Position numbers and translations under genes: made by a program. A model generated the notes under the pieces. It was not told the origin of the DNA. It made no database searches and saw only the letters and a program-made list of their open reading frames with translations. A DNA stretch of 64,000 bases from positions 9,422,001-9,486,000 of the forward strand of contig CP142451.1 of assembly GCA_038049695.1 (NCBI GenBank), given 5' to 3'. Source of the DNA: Cinnamomum chago. Its lineage: Eukaryota > Streptophyta > Magnoliopsida > Laurales > Lauraceae. How positions within the stretch are numbered: the first letter of the stretch is position 1; every line of letters starts with the position of its first letter. Shown here in pieces: positions 32,881 to 45,946 of the stretch.

Positions 32881-34984
32881 TTATGAAAAATATTGAAACC
32901 CGGTTCTACGGATCTTGCCTGCTTGCCTTCCTTCCATCTCTCTTCTGACGAAGGTAAATCATTTTTTTGGAATTAATGGACTATCTCTTGATGATACTGT
33001 AACTCACTTTTGATGGGGTTTTTTTTTTTTTAGTGTTCTCTAGTGGAGAAATGGATAGATGCTGATTCTATGTACTAGATCTGGAGCTTGATGAATGAGC
33101 TAAAGATGGGGATGAAAGGTAAAAGAAAAGGGAATTTGATCTTTTTTGCTGGGTATAATCCTTTTATGATTCTTGATGCAGTGCTAAATAGTACTTTTTT
33201 TCTTTTCTTTTTTTTGTGTCAAAGATTATTTGGGCTTTGTTATTCGCAGTCGAGAAATTTGAGGGTCGTTGTAATTGTACTTTGTTGTCATTCTTACATG
33301 AGATTGGCTTGGATCCTTGAATTCTGAACTTGGAACTACCATCATAACTTGAATGAAATCGTTTGGATGGCTCCTGACTGGTTTGTTGGGACTACATTTA
33401 ACACTTATTTCCAACTGCTGCTCTCTTTCTCTATGTGGGTGAGTAGGGGAGTGTGTATTCGTATCCTATACAATTTGAACAACTTGGTACTGTATAAAGA
33501 TGTGATCATTTCTCATGTTGGTTCTTTGGGTTGGAATGGTATTGTTATTCCCTGATTTGTCCTTATCTTTTACATTTTGAAAAAGCCTGGGGTATCAGAA
33601 GGCTTACTTTTCATTTTTCATATCTAAAAGAACCTATGATCTCATTCTATCCGGAAAATTCTCAACAAGATACATCTGATCTAAAAAATGGACTGTGAAT
33701 CTGACTCCATTTCCCAAGACAGAAAACCCTAAATCCTCTCATTCTTATTGAACATAAGCATCTTATGATTCTAACTCAGCTTATCATTTCGGACTTAAAC
33801 AGATCCACCTCAAAATGAGTTTGTTTCCTCCACACCAATTTTACACTACACAAAAGGGTCTTTTTTCTTCTATCTCAAGGTGGGGTTAACCTTTATCGCT
33901 AAGTCAACTAGAATTAAGTAATTTCTTGAGAATTGAATCTTGCCGAAACCTCCCAATAATCCAAGATTAGGAGATTCTTTGTTGTGTATAAGTCTTTGAA
34001 AGGTTACAAATAATAAGAAAAACGATGTCCATATGGTGTGATTGATACCTTTATGGAATATTCAATTCAGAGCTCAAGTGTTGACTCATGCCTTACTTTT
34101 TTCTTCACAAAGATTTTGAATGTTTTCTGTTCAGCCATTTGCAGAGCTAGCTTTGCAAATCCATTTGCACAGCCATTCAGTACATCCTTACTATTTTATT
34201 ACCAATCACCTCCTACCAAATTTTACAGCTAGTTGTCTCAGAACTGAAGTTCAATCAATTTTAATTTCTTGCATCATGATTTGGACCATTTTAGCACTGG
34301 ATGTTTAAAGCAAACGTCCATACAACATTGACAGAGATTAACAGCTAAATCCGAGTTGGTCAAGGCTATTGGTCTTTGATTAACTATAAACCCCCCCGCT
34401 CCCAACCCAAAATAAAATAAAATAAATAACCAAATGGGTTCCTCTAGGTAGAAGGTAATAGAATGTTGAATGTTATGCAGAATGGTGAAGATTCTGTTAG
34501 TTAGGGAGTAGGACTAAGATCTTGCATCTTAAAAACTTGCTATCTGGTAATGACTTCCTAATATCATGCCAAAGCAACCATCTCATTTCTCATGTTTTAT
34601 CCTTTGTAAAATCGGGGTACATTGAACATTTGTCCTCTATTTGAACCACTCGAAGACAGTAATCCTCACATTAGGCAGAAGAAATGTGATGAGTGTAAAG
34701 ATGTTTAGTTTCAGCATTTGTATTAATATCCTGATTCAATTTTTAGCAAGTTCTCTTGAACTAACTCCATTTGGATGTCTATCCTGTCCTTTTTCCATTT
34801 GTGCATGATGAGATACTGGTTGCTAGTGGTAATATCAAGAGTGGCCTAGCATTTCCTATAGCATATGCAGTTTATCACTGTATGTATTTAAGCATATGTA
34901 GTTTATTGTACACATACGATCTAAGCTCCCAAATTGTTGTTCTACTTGTGTGTGGGTCTAGACCTAGAGATTTAACCCATGAGC
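32881..34984. other. Region downstream of the miR172 hairpin
   Basis: Probably includes the rest of the primary transcript (for example a donor-like AAGGTAAATC at 32952). No protein exon recognised; poly-T at 33018-33031. Confidence 0.35.
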
Positions 34985-35278
34985 ATGGTTCAAAATAAAT
35001 GTCGCTACGTAGCGTGGCAGCCGCATTATTGGTCATATCAGTTGAATCCGCTATGCTATTTTGAAAATAACGGCTTTACAGGCTAAAACCTAATAAAGCC
35101 AAGCAATTTCAATTTAAAATATAGCTTTTCCTATTTCTTTTCCTCAGTAATCTTTTCTAAAATTTCATCTACCCTCATATGGTTCTATATCACCTCAATA
35201 GCCGTCCGTATCGCCTCAACCGCTATGTAGCGTTTTAACTGTTAGTCGCTACACCTGCCGGAATAGCTATTTTGATCC
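34985..35278. mobile_element. MITE with GCTATGTAGCG motifs
   Basis: Ends are inverted copies: GGTTCAAAATA at the left and, inverted, GGATCAAAATAGC at the right. Subterminal copies of GCTACGTAGCG/CGCTATGTAGCG lie inside both ends. CCATGAG occurs just outside both ends (34976 and about 35286), hinting at a longer target duplication. Confidence 0.55.
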
Positions 35279-38157
35279 TTGCCGGCCATGAGAAGTGGGC
35301 CTCAATCACCACATTTGATGAAGATTTAATTAATTAATTAATTAAAGTGGGGAGGACAAACAGTCAATAAGTTCTCATTGGTACCCAAGGCACTGTTCTT
35401 GAATATTTTTCATCCTTGTTTTATTCTCTTAAGCCAGTTGTCTCTTTTGTGCTCATAAGTTGAGGCTTCTTGGAGCATCATGTGGTAACTTGTATTTGAT
35501 TCTATTTTCTTTTATCTTCATGTAATTTCCAAAGGAGGAGAAGAATAAACATTCCATCTGGTTTTTTAGTGGATTTTCTTTTACAATTGCTCCATGGGTA
35601 TTTAATTCTGATTGAAAGGTTTCTCACATAATCTCATGTCGTGGAATAATTACTTGGTGCCACATAGGATCTTTCAGTTGTGCATTTTCTTCAACTTATG
35701 GATGCCTGCTTGTGAATTTATTTCTCTGTTTTATTCACACATAGTTGTGAAGGCATCACAATACTTCCATACATATTCAAACTGTTGTTTTAAAGATTTC
35801 TTGTCGACTTCTGTTGATATTGCATGTATTGTTGATCTTTTATATGAATTTTTACATTCTAAACATAATTTGTTAAAACCTGACTGGGATTAAACCGACT
35901 TTGTGGGCAGTCCATTCCATATAGAAGACCATGAACTGCTAGTATTACACTTTCAGCGAAGATTTATTTGGCTGGGAGCAAGTTTTGGCATCTTCAACCA
36001 TCTAGGTAGGTTTTGAGAATCATTGCAAACCATGTGAATTTCAGTCAGTTGTATTCCTGAGGTTGCATTTGCTTGTGTTGATGATGATGATGATGCATGT
36101 TTGTACGTGTACAAACTACAAAAGCATTTGACAGGGGGTTGGTGGGTTATGTTTACGTAACTGTTACCGGCCATGACCGAAGCAAGCTATGTATAGTAAC
36201 AGTTTGTGTAGCATGATTTGCTTCCTTGTCCTTTGTGATTTACCCTTTACGAGTGGGAAGGCCACACCATGAAACCCACTTGGACGCATGCAAAACATTA
36301 GTAGGTGGATGTTAGGTTTTAAAGGTTTTTTGAAGACCTACATGCATATAGAAAAAGGGAATGATTGGTTCATAGGAGTTACACACTAATTTAAGGAGCT
36401 ACATTAATTTAAGATAGAGTGTCAAATTTGGACTTGTGACAATTGGAGACCATATTTTTAAGTATATATTGGGGTGAGACCAATAATATCAGGGGTAGCC
36501 GATGCCATTATCCAGGAATTCTCCAAAAATCTTTATATGTGTGTGTGCATGTGGGTGTGCGAGTTCGTGTGCGCGTATTGGTTGTTTCTTATGTCTTGAG
36601 ATTGAGCTCTTTTTACTACACATCTTAAATGGGAAATACCCATTTAAGGATGGCTTGGCAATGGCACAAGCCAAGAGAAAAATCCGTCCTCATGCCAGTT
36701 CAAGTCAACTGAGGGTGCGTTTGTGTAGCGTGGCTGCAGAAATCCTTTCTCCCCATATAGATGCATAAAAACTTCTCTATGGATAATAAGGGAAATCAAG
36801 GGAAAAAGTTTTCTTTTTCTGGCAGCAACTTGGATGCACAAACAATGGAAAAGCAAGACCACAAAAATCAAAATGTTTTTCATTATTATGGGAAAAACAC
36901 ATCATATGAACAACTCTTGAATCAATACTGCCAGCCTTAGAATCACTAACCCAACGGAAATAGGCTTATCATTCTTTTCTCTTTTTTGTCCCTTTTTTTT
37001 TAAGGATATACAAGAAGGTTGCAACACATTCACTATGTAGGTGTATAGTATAGCAAGGGTGATAGATATAAGGGGGTTTTGACGTATTAATCCTCTTTAA
37101 ATACAACTTTTCTAATTTTACAACCAAAGCTTAGATAATATGTCACCAAAGTCACTTTCATTGTGGGACAATTCCATAGTATCATGGAATTTATCAATTT
37201 TCATTACATATATATTGTTCTCATGATATCATGGGATTTAGGGCAAAAAGTAAAAGAAAAAATGCTGAGTCAAGTGACTCTAGTTACATTATCTGAATTT
37301 TAGTCATGAAAATTGAGAAAATTGGTTTTAAAGATAATTAATATGTCAAAACACTTAGATATAAATCCATTGTCAGAACATGCATTCTGCACATTGTTAT
37401 ATCTCATTTAGCCTCCTTTTCTTTTCTTTTCTTTTTCTTAGAAAACCAAAAATAATTATTGACCTATTTTCTTGTTTAAATAAATCATAATCATCATAAT
37501 CTTCAGAGACTTATTCAAAATATGTTGAGGTTACATGAATTTTGTTTTGCCATACCATCTATCTAGGGTGAAATCCTACGGGACCCTTGACTATGGTTAT
37601 GTTTATATTATTAAATTCCATAACACAGAACTAAATGAATTTCATAACATATTTGGTTGAGAGAGAGAGAGAGAGAGAGATTTGTTAACACCCTTGACTG
37701 TGGTCTATGATTGTAAGCAAGCCAAGCTTGCCCAAGTCGAGCTAGAGAGGAAAGACGTGGGAATGGTTCTTCTCACTTTATCTCTCCTAATATGAGATAG
37801 AGGTGTGGTTTTGCTGTCCTCTCTTTTGGTTGTAACCCTTCTCCTCCTTCAATTCAATTTTTGCAACTTAACCAAAAAAAAAAAAAAAAATCCAAGCTCA
37901 AGGTTGGGTTGTTTAATAATAATAATAATGGGCATGGGCTTGAATTTGAGGGTGAACTGCTATATAATGTTAACTTAATTGAGACAACTTTACCAAAACA
38001 AAAAATTGAGACAAACTCTAGCTAAGTTGATCTGACCCACTTACTGATAAGTGCAAAATTTCTGTGACAGACCTTCCTTATTAGTGCACCATCTTGCATT
38101 GGGGTCATTGAAGCACAACTTGTAGATGTACGCCCAGTGAAAATGGGGATGATGCAA
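35279..38157. other. Intergenic DNA, no gene seen
   Basis: (TTAA)n at 35326-35344; GATGAT repeat at 36078-36095; a likely MITE end pair GGTGCGTTTGTG (36714) and CACAAACAATGG (about 36836); (GA)n at 37661-37681; poly-A at 37875-37890 after a TGTAACCCTTCTCC stretch that may be a retroposon 3' end. Confidence 0.35.
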
Positions 38158-38321
38158 TTAAGTTGATGATTATCTCTTCAGGAACTGAAAGTTGAGTCCA
38201 CTTATGTTATCACCTAGGGGCCACAAGGGTTTTACCCTGCTTCTCTCTAGTCCGAAGGGAATAGTCCAACCCAAAGGGTTGGAAACCCTCCGTGAGCAAA
38301 AAAAAAAAATTTAAGTTGATG
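38158..38321 (+). mobile_element. tRNA-derived SINE, copy 5, with 11-bp target duplication
   Basis: Body 38169-38310. The 3' half is clear (GGGTTTTACCCTGCTTCTC, GGAATAGTCCAACCC, AAAGGGTTGG, poly(A)); the 5' half is diverged but CTGAAAGTTG matches copy 3. Flanked by exact TTAAGTTGATG (38158-38168 and 38311-38321). Confidence 0.75.
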
Positions 38322-39380
38322 TTTACGGAAAAACCTAAGTATACCGAATTGTTGTCTATTTTCCAGTATGTATATGTTTTGTTCATGTTCTCCTAGAGAA
38401 GAATGATTCCTTTTATAAGAGTTTTTCAATGGCCGAAAGAGGGGATTCCAGGGAAATAGATCCCCTCACTTTTGGTGCAATATACGGGAGAGATTTCGGG
38501 AACATTGGAGGCATAATCTTGACTAAATCAATGAGCCTAGGGCTCTTTTGTGGCCATCAAGTATGGGCCACATGCCAACACAGTTGTCTTGTGATATTTT
38601 GATTTTCTTATCCAATGCAGATCATAGTGTCCTTGAATTAGGTCGTACTCGGGTTGAGCCCATTTAACATTTTCTAACTCAATAAATAAACAAGAGTTAA
38701 TCAAAATGAATTTCCTATGTTGGAGTACTCATCAGCATGAGCAGACCCAAGTTATGGCACGTGGGAGCGGCCACACTCACACGATTTGAAAAATGATCCC
38801 GCCTCATCCATGGAGATGAAAAGTCGAAAACTTAGTACCCAAATCGGCAAAACTCAAACTCTTTCACTGAAAAGGTACAATTGTATTTTAATGATTGGTG
38901 AAAAAGGGTGTTTTCTCTGTTATTTTAGGTATTTTGAGTTTTTCGGGGACTTGGTACAATAAAACTTGGTTTTTAGAATCTTTTTTCCTATACATGATAT
39001 TTTTCTACGGTTACTGCAGATGTGTATCTTCACTCTTTCTCGTTTTTTTGAAGAACTAAAAAGAAATGAATACACTATAAAACTTAATTTGACCCTTTCA
39101 ATCCACACTCAAATAAAATTTTTGAGTCCGCCACTACTCATTGGAAATGAAACTTTTCAACCTAAAGACCAAAGATTGAGTGTGTTGAAAAAGATTTTAA
39201 TTTTTTGTAAATGAAGTGGTGAAGGAGTTGTTTTCAAATCATGCTTACATGTGATGAACAAGTTGAGTGATGTAAGTCATACATGCAAGAAGAAGATGGA
39301 GTGCCATAAACAAAGGAAGAGCTGTCCTTCATTCAACGTACATCTTGTCGGTTCAGATGGAATAAATGGATGGACCACTT
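38322..39380. other. Intergenic DNA, no gene seen
   Basis: Nothing recognised beyond AT-rich sequence. Confidence 0.35.
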
Positions 39381-39408
39381 CACGTGGTATATATATGCCC
39401 ATATAAAG
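39381..39408 (+). promoter_or_regulatory. Possible promoter: G-box next to TATA
   Basis: CACGTG at 39381-39386, then TATATATAT and CATATAAAG at 39400-39408, followed about 85 bp later by a CT microsatellite (39494-39545) of the kind found in plant 5' leaders, and a good splice acceptor TGTTTTGCAG at 39610. No coding exon follows that I recognise. Confidence 0.25.
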
Positions 39409-39493
39409 TAAATGATGGCTTGTAGCCTTGTAGCTTTCAACTCCTTTCTCTCGACATTGCCTCTTTGCGTTTCTGTTCACACTTCACACAAAC

Positions 39494-39495
39494 AC

Positions 39496-39535
<40 letters not shown>

Positions 39536-39545
39536 CTCTCTCAAT
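39494..39545. repeat. (CT)n microsatellite
   Basis: CT repeat with two TTT interruptions. Confidence 0.9.
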
Positions 39546-39659
39546 TAACAACACTCAATCAAACATTCGTACAAAACTTAGAGGACTCGTACACACTCTT
39601 CCCAACTGTGTTTTGCAGGACCTGACTCCCCTGACCACTGATATTTTAGTTGGATTGAC

Positions 39660-40289
39660 GTAGTTCCAATTTCCAAACGAATAGTCAGTAAGCTGTGGAT
39701 TTCCAAGATTTATTACAGATTGATTAGCTTCATTTGATATTTTTAGGGCATGTTGGTTTAGAATGTAAAATATAACACAATGTTTATTTGAAAGCACCAT
39801 TTTCACATGAGTAAACATTGGAAAGTATGGTTAAGATTAAGCATGTAAATCTTTGTATTTCTCAAGAATCAAAAGTTTGAGGGCTTAATGTGTCAATACA
39901 AAATTTGAATGGGTAAGATTGAGATTTTGTGTTCCATTGGAGTTTAAAAAAAATTAAAAAGTGGGTTGGTGTGTAATCATTTCACACATTTTCATATATG
40001 AAGATTTTCATTTAAAAATGACTTGATCATTTACATACCATTTCTGCACTTCATTTACACATGTGTGTGCATTTAGTACGATAATCATTGTTATGAGAAA
40101 AATATAGAGTTTTTACCCATAACTAGAATAATCTTACTAAAAGCTTATTACTAAAAAGGATTATAATTTTTTGCCAAAAAAGGGTACTTGTAAGTCTAAG
40201 GGTTATAAATATTACTAAATTTCCCATGACAATGCCACTTCAATCTTCTACACTTTTATTCATTCAATGGACTTCTATTAGGCAAAAAG
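39660..40289. other. AT-rich intergenic DNA
   Basis: No gene or bounded repeat. Confidence 0.35.
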
Positions 40290-41062
40290 TCACATGACAG
40301 AACATTCTCTCAGGCTCGAAACAGAGAGGTAACTCACTATAGCGAGAACTCATTCTCGCTATGAAGTCCAGTTCCATTCGAACTCTGATAAAGAGTTTGA
40401 GGATGAGTGTTATTCCGATTGGAGTTTAATTAGAAGACTAAAGCACGAACTTAGGGCTACAAATTGGGTGATTCTCTCCACCTAAATATGTAAAACAAGA
40501 AGTTAATTCTCTCTTTTGATCTGATGTTAGAATACCTTAAGAGAAATTTCTTTATTTCTCTAGAACCATTAAGAAATTATTCTGAAAGGTTGTTATAGAA
40601 GGTTTTGTTGCTTCTACCATCTTTGTAGAAGATTGATCATTTTGGTTGGTAAGGTGCAAGGAGATCAAATAAGGATAACGGTGTACTGTGGAAGTCGTGT
40701 TAGTGGATTCTGTGCAAGAACAACTACGATCCTTAGGTTGATGTACAGACTGAGGTAAAGGAGCATGTGAGTATATCTTGTAACTATTCGTGAAATCTTG
40801 ATTTTTAGATCATGGTTTTTCTCCTTGGAAAGGGTTTCCACGTTAAATTTGTGATCGCCTTCTTGTAGTGATTGCTTGGTAAATTTATTTGTTAATTCTA
40901 TCTTGTTTGATTGGTTACATCCGCTGCATTGATTTGATTAATTAGACTAGCATCAATTCTAGTACTGGGTAGATTTATTTGTTAGTTCTATCTTATTTGA
41001 TTGGTTATATCCGGTGCATTGATTTGATTAATTAAACTAGCATTCATCCTAGTACTGGGTCC
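40290..41062. repeat. LTR-like sequence, copy B
   Basis: Diverged relative of 30250-30960 (CTATAGCGAGAAC, GGAAAGGGTTTCCACGTTAAA). Its right end carries a 90-bp tandem duplication (40883-40972 and 40973-41060; units contain TTTGATTGGTTA, GATTTGATTAATTA and AGTACTGGGT). LTR ends not resolved. Confidence 0.45.
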
Positions 41063-42795
41063 TGCAAAATTTTCAACTTCTTTCTTTTTTTTCTAGAATG
41101 CTTCGCAGCTCATGTATTTGCTTTTGTACTTTGATTGCAATAAGGGGATACATTGAAATCAGTAATGGTTTTGCTGATCAATGAAATATAAATATTTTTT
41201 TTTGGAGTTCGCATTTCAAATGGCCAGATCCATATGTTTTCAGATTGTTGGAACTGATATCTATCACCTATTTGTGATATCCACATATTACAATGTGATT
41301 TTGTGGTACTTTCTAAAATATTGATAATAGTTCTACTTCTTCTCCTTCTAATTCTCATTTATAAGTGTCTAGATTAAGTCCATGTCCTTATTGTGATTTA
41401 CAGTTAAGGTGATAATTCACTTTAGAAGAGTTTTTAGGGATATTCCAGGTCCTCCTTTTGCCCCCCACCCCCAGATGATTCCCCATAGATGATATATTCT
41501 ATAAACAAGACCCAAAAGTTCCACCTGTTGGTTCCACCGTACCATTGAATCACACCTCAAGATCCACATTGTTGGATGATCCTAGAGTAAGATTGGAAGA
41601 TTTTTTATACATGGAAATAGCCCTATTGAGGGGTTTAGAGTTTCTTGAGGAAAAATAGTCATAGAGAAGGAAGAAGAAAAGGGTAAACATATATAGGTAG
41701 TGATTTATGGGCACTTTATTAAAAGAAGAAAAAGAACCCTTGACTCATGGTTATTCCTTTTGGGTAAAAATTCTGGACAAGAAATATATGCTTTATATGG
41801 TAACACATGGCATATAACTGACATAAATGAGGCACATGAAGTACATGTATTCTACCAAAAAAAGTACATGTATTGATCATCTATAGTACAAATGAATTTT
41901 TTGGGAATATATCACATAAACATAATGCCTATCACATTCAAAAGATATTGATTAATGCTTAACTTGTAATGAGATTGTACGGAACATCCCATATGTTGTA
42001 TCATTCAGAGGATATAAAATCATACTTGGAGTTTAATAAGGTGTTAAGGTTGTACTATACACAAATTATATGTGTATAAATGAAACACATATCATATATA
42101 TTAGTTATTCTGTGAAAGTTTCTTTTCAACATTTTAGGGCCTATTTGTTGCATTAGAATGTATAGGGACTGAACACATAAGGTTGGTTAAAATGAAGATT
42201 AAAGATGGATTTTTAAAAGCAATATCAAATAATATTTTCTTTTAGTGAAATAGAATAAAAAGAAGATTATGTTTGATGCTCATTTTGGTAATTATCCTTT
42301 TGATCTTTATTTTTAGCCACCCTATATATATATATATTAAATCTCTATGTATTTTAATGTAAGAAAAAAATAGTAGATTAAGAAAAACAAATAGAAACCT
42401 CAATCATATTTAACATCTTTTAAAAAGAATATAAATCTTTTTAAAAAAAATTCAAAGCGCAAGCACCCTCACTTATAATTAGAATTATTCTAAATAGTGG
42501 GCAACAAAAAAAACTTTAAGAGCATGGTCATATGCATGGATGCTGAAACTAAAACTTCTTAAAGAAAAAATAAACTACGGGAGCATATACATCCCAATTT
42601 TTGGCACTTTTTACTCATCTTTTGAAGGTCAAACTTTTACTTGTATTCTTGTATCCTCCTTAATCTCAATCCACATATATTTCATACGTTATTTGAGTCA
42701 TATAGTAAATGATTTAAAAGAACAGTTATTCCATATCATATAAAAGAGGTTAAATGCATTAACTATCTTAAGAAAGCATTATGAGGTGTTCAATT
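41063..42795. other. AT-rich intergenic DNA
   Basis: Contains a tiny insertion-like repeat at 41839-41874 (see findings); otherwise nothing recognised. Confidence 0.4.
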
Positions 42796-42815
42796 GGGGG
42801 GGGGGGGGGGGGGGG
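42796..42815. repeat. (G)20 homopolymer
   Basis: Twenty consecutive G on the plus strand, able in principle to form a G-quadruplex; unusual in AT-rich plant DNA, where A/T runs dominate. Length could be affected by sequencing. Confidence 0.85.
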
Positions 42816-43320
42816 AATAAAGGGACTAGGATGGTGAAATTGACTTCAAATAATATTATATATGAGGTGTTCCCATCTGGATCTTTCAATCCCTTACCTT
42901 GAGATTATTGGTGGAGCCCTCGGTGGGCTCTACTGGTTGTCTCACACGGTGTTCCATGTGAGACATCCACACAGGAGCCCACCCCAACAATGTATTTTTT
43001 GATTACCAAACATACCTACATGGAAAGCTTATCATAAAAGTTTTATCTCATCTATCATAAGAGTCTTATCCCATTTATTCTTATCCTATCTATATTCATT
43101 AAGTTAGACCTAGGTTTATAGTTCTTATAAATTAATATTGATGGCAAAATATATATAAGTGGGGAATAAGAAGAAGCAACCCAAATTCAGATGGCTTTCA
43201 TAAAAGAAATCTACCTGTGACCAGTCCACACTGCTACTCCCATCCCTCTCCTTTTGAAACAACAATTGATACATTTAAGTTTGCTAAAACCAAATTTCTT
43301 TTTCCTGATATTCATAATAC

Positions 43321-43472
43321 AAAAGATGACTGCTGAGCCTGTTCAGCTTTTTTTTTTTTTTTTTGATTGGGTGGGCTCCTCCTTGGGTGCTCTTCTCTCT
43401 TGGTGTTGCAACTGGGAGGAAGCCTTCCCACCATTGTATGAATAAAGAAAGAAAGAAATAAAAGATGACTGC
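43321..43472 (+). mobile_element. 5'-truncated retroposon (LINE 3' end) with 13-bp target duplication
   Basis: Insertion 43334-43459 ends TTGTATGAATAAAGAAAGAAAGAAAT, with a polyadenylation signal AATAAA and an A-rich tail. Flanked by the exact 13-bp repeat AAAAGATGACTGC (43321-43333 and 43460-43472). The segment TTGCAACTGGGAGGAAGCC...CCCACC is like the 3' untranslated end of plant LINEs. A 17-T run lies near its 5' end. Confidence 0.75.
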
Positions 43473-43690
43473 CTCGTAAAATAAGTGCATTCCCCGTCTA
43501 AAAACTTAAAAACTTGTCTATGAGACCTCTAAAGGAGGTAAATTGACATCTACAAATTAAAGGCCTTGATTTTTCCTTTATTCTTTTCTTTTGGAAGTCC
43601 TTAAGACACTAGTTTTGTAGTCTAATGTATCTTCAGTTGTTTAGACCCTTTTTTACTCCCTTCATTTTGATGCATTGGGTCTAGTTGTGC

Positions 43691-45946
43691 CAACCTGTTA
43701 GGCTCCGTCCCGAGTTAATCTAGATTAACTCTAATTAATTGAATTTAAGACTAATTAAGCCGGTTTAAATGAACTAATGGTGAATTATCGCCAAATAAAA
43801 TTGAATTAGCCTAACTATGAGTTATTTAGGCTTAATGAAATAGTAAATGAGATTATGAAAGGAATTGAATGAAAAATAAAGCTTAATTAAGCAAATGAAG
43901 GAATTGTGTATAAATACGAATTTGTACGTATTTTTGTCGAATACGGAAAGTCTTGATACCAACATGTGTATCTCGACGAGTATGATGATTTTCATAAAAG
44001 GCTTGAATTGGTTCGACGGGTATTTGATCAAATGGACCTCCATTTGACTTGAATTGGAATTAAATAAAATTAAGGGGGCTTAAATGCAAAATTTCCTTTA
44101 TAAGATGAGATGAACCTCATTCATCTCATCCTAAACCTAGGCAACAGCTCCTCCATCCGTTTCTTCTTCTTTCTTCCTCCGTTTCTTCATCACGTGTGTG
44201 GTTCAAGTGAAGAGGAGTGAGAGGAATTCATCTCCTTCATCTTCTTGATCATCTTCTTGGAAATCAAGCTTCAAGTGAAGGATTTCACCTCAAATCCAAG
44301 CTAAAAGAGGAGTTTGTTTCTCTCAAGCTTCAAATAAGGCAAGCTATACATGTGTTTATGTTTGTTGAAGTGTTTTCGGTGAGTTTAATGGAAAAGAAAT
44401 GATGAATCACATGTTAAAGTGATTTATGGATTTTAGAACCTTATTTAGGTTATGTAATTAATGTAATGGATTAAGATAAGTAGGGTTAGATTAGTTAGAT
44501 TATTAGTCTTGGGTTACCTTTGTGAAGTTCCTCAAATTATTGTCAATCAGGTTCAACAAGTACAGAGGGAAAAGGGATTAAATCCCTTCACTGCACTGCA
44601 GTTACAGAACTGCTGTTCTGTTTCTGCAGTGTGGCCGGTCGACCGGCCAGCAGGGCCCGGTCGACCGGACACACTGGGTCAGGCTCGAAAGAGCCTGATC
44701 AAATTACTGTTCACCATTTTTCATATACAACTCCAGGTCGACCGGGCCTTGCTGCCAAGTCGACCAGGCCCACTGGAAATTCTTTGAAAAACACATTTTA
44801 ATCTCTGAATTTCCGGGATTAAAAGTTTAAGCTTAGGGATTAATGTTAATCATGTTTAAATCTTCCTAAGTGTTATGATGGTTATTTTAATGCATAAATT
44901 TCACTAAAAGTAATGTCATCGACAATAATACATGCATTAATAATCACCGTGGATGGTTATAGAATTGGGTTAGAAATAGAGTGAGATTACTGTGAATTGT
45001 TAATAAGTCTGGCACTACCTAGTGGTTTCCGACCTCATTATAGAATTGAATTGAATGAATTGAGAAATGAACGGTTACGAAAAGTAACTGAAATGACTAT
45101 TCCTACTGCAGTAGATGAGATTGGGGTGTTCCGGAGCCCGTGGTGACACCAGTGATCTCTGATCAAGACACTGGGAGATCCCACCTTATTGGACCGAAAG
45201 GTCATTGATTGAAAAGTCATACATTGAAAAGCCATTAATAAATATTGAACATAATGAATGAATATGAATATGAATTGCTTCATTTTGGGAAGAACTGAAT
45301 GGAGTTGAAACCAATGCTAGTGTAGTTGCCAGTATTATTATCATTGTTGTTATTATTTGTTATGGATTGTTTTAGCACTGTTCAACAATGAATTGCTAGG
45401 AACTGTGAACATGCTATAAATATATGTATACCTTGTTGAACCGTCGTGTTCACGGTATTACTGATGATGTTACAGGCTCAGTTGCCTGTACCGGTCCCTT
45501 CGAGACCGTCCCGCCAGCGGAGGAGGCTCATTCGATACCTCCAGGAGGTCTAGCCGAATGGACGTGATCTGAGCGCGAATACACAGAAATCTTTTGGGAA
45601 ACTTTTTATAAACTGTTTTAGATGTTCATTTTTGGTATTGTAGGTATTGTAAATGATGTCCCCTGCATTGTATTTTAAATATGCAGTAATTGATAGTAGG
45701 AAACTGAAACGATGTATAGTGAACTTTACGATTCAAAGTAAAGTATATGATTCGTTTTGTTAAATGGTTGTCAATGTATATTATTGTATATTCCGCACTG
45801 TACATTGACAGGTACGTATGCAAGATCCCTTGTGGACTTCGGTTTAACTTCGGTTAATCGGGGTTTACGGGAGTAAGTATGATTACATCGCGACCCGGGG
45901 GTTAACCCCAATGACTCTGATCTCGGGTTCGGGTCATGACACAACC
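43691..45946. mobile_element. Solo LTR, 2.25 kb, with 5-bp target duplication
   Basis: LTR 43696-45941 (2,246 bp) begins TGTTAGGCTCCGTCC and ends GGGTCATGACA, bounded on both sides by CAACC (43691-43695, 45942-45946). No internal region, primer-binding site or second LTR adjoins, so the element was reduced by recombination between its LTRs. TATA-like TATAAATA at 43909 and TTTATAAG at 44096. The end (TCTCGGGTTCGGGTCATGACA) and the large size suggest a Ty3/gypsy element; I cannot prove the lineage. It includes four GTCGACC motifs at 44637-44766. Confidence 0.88.
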
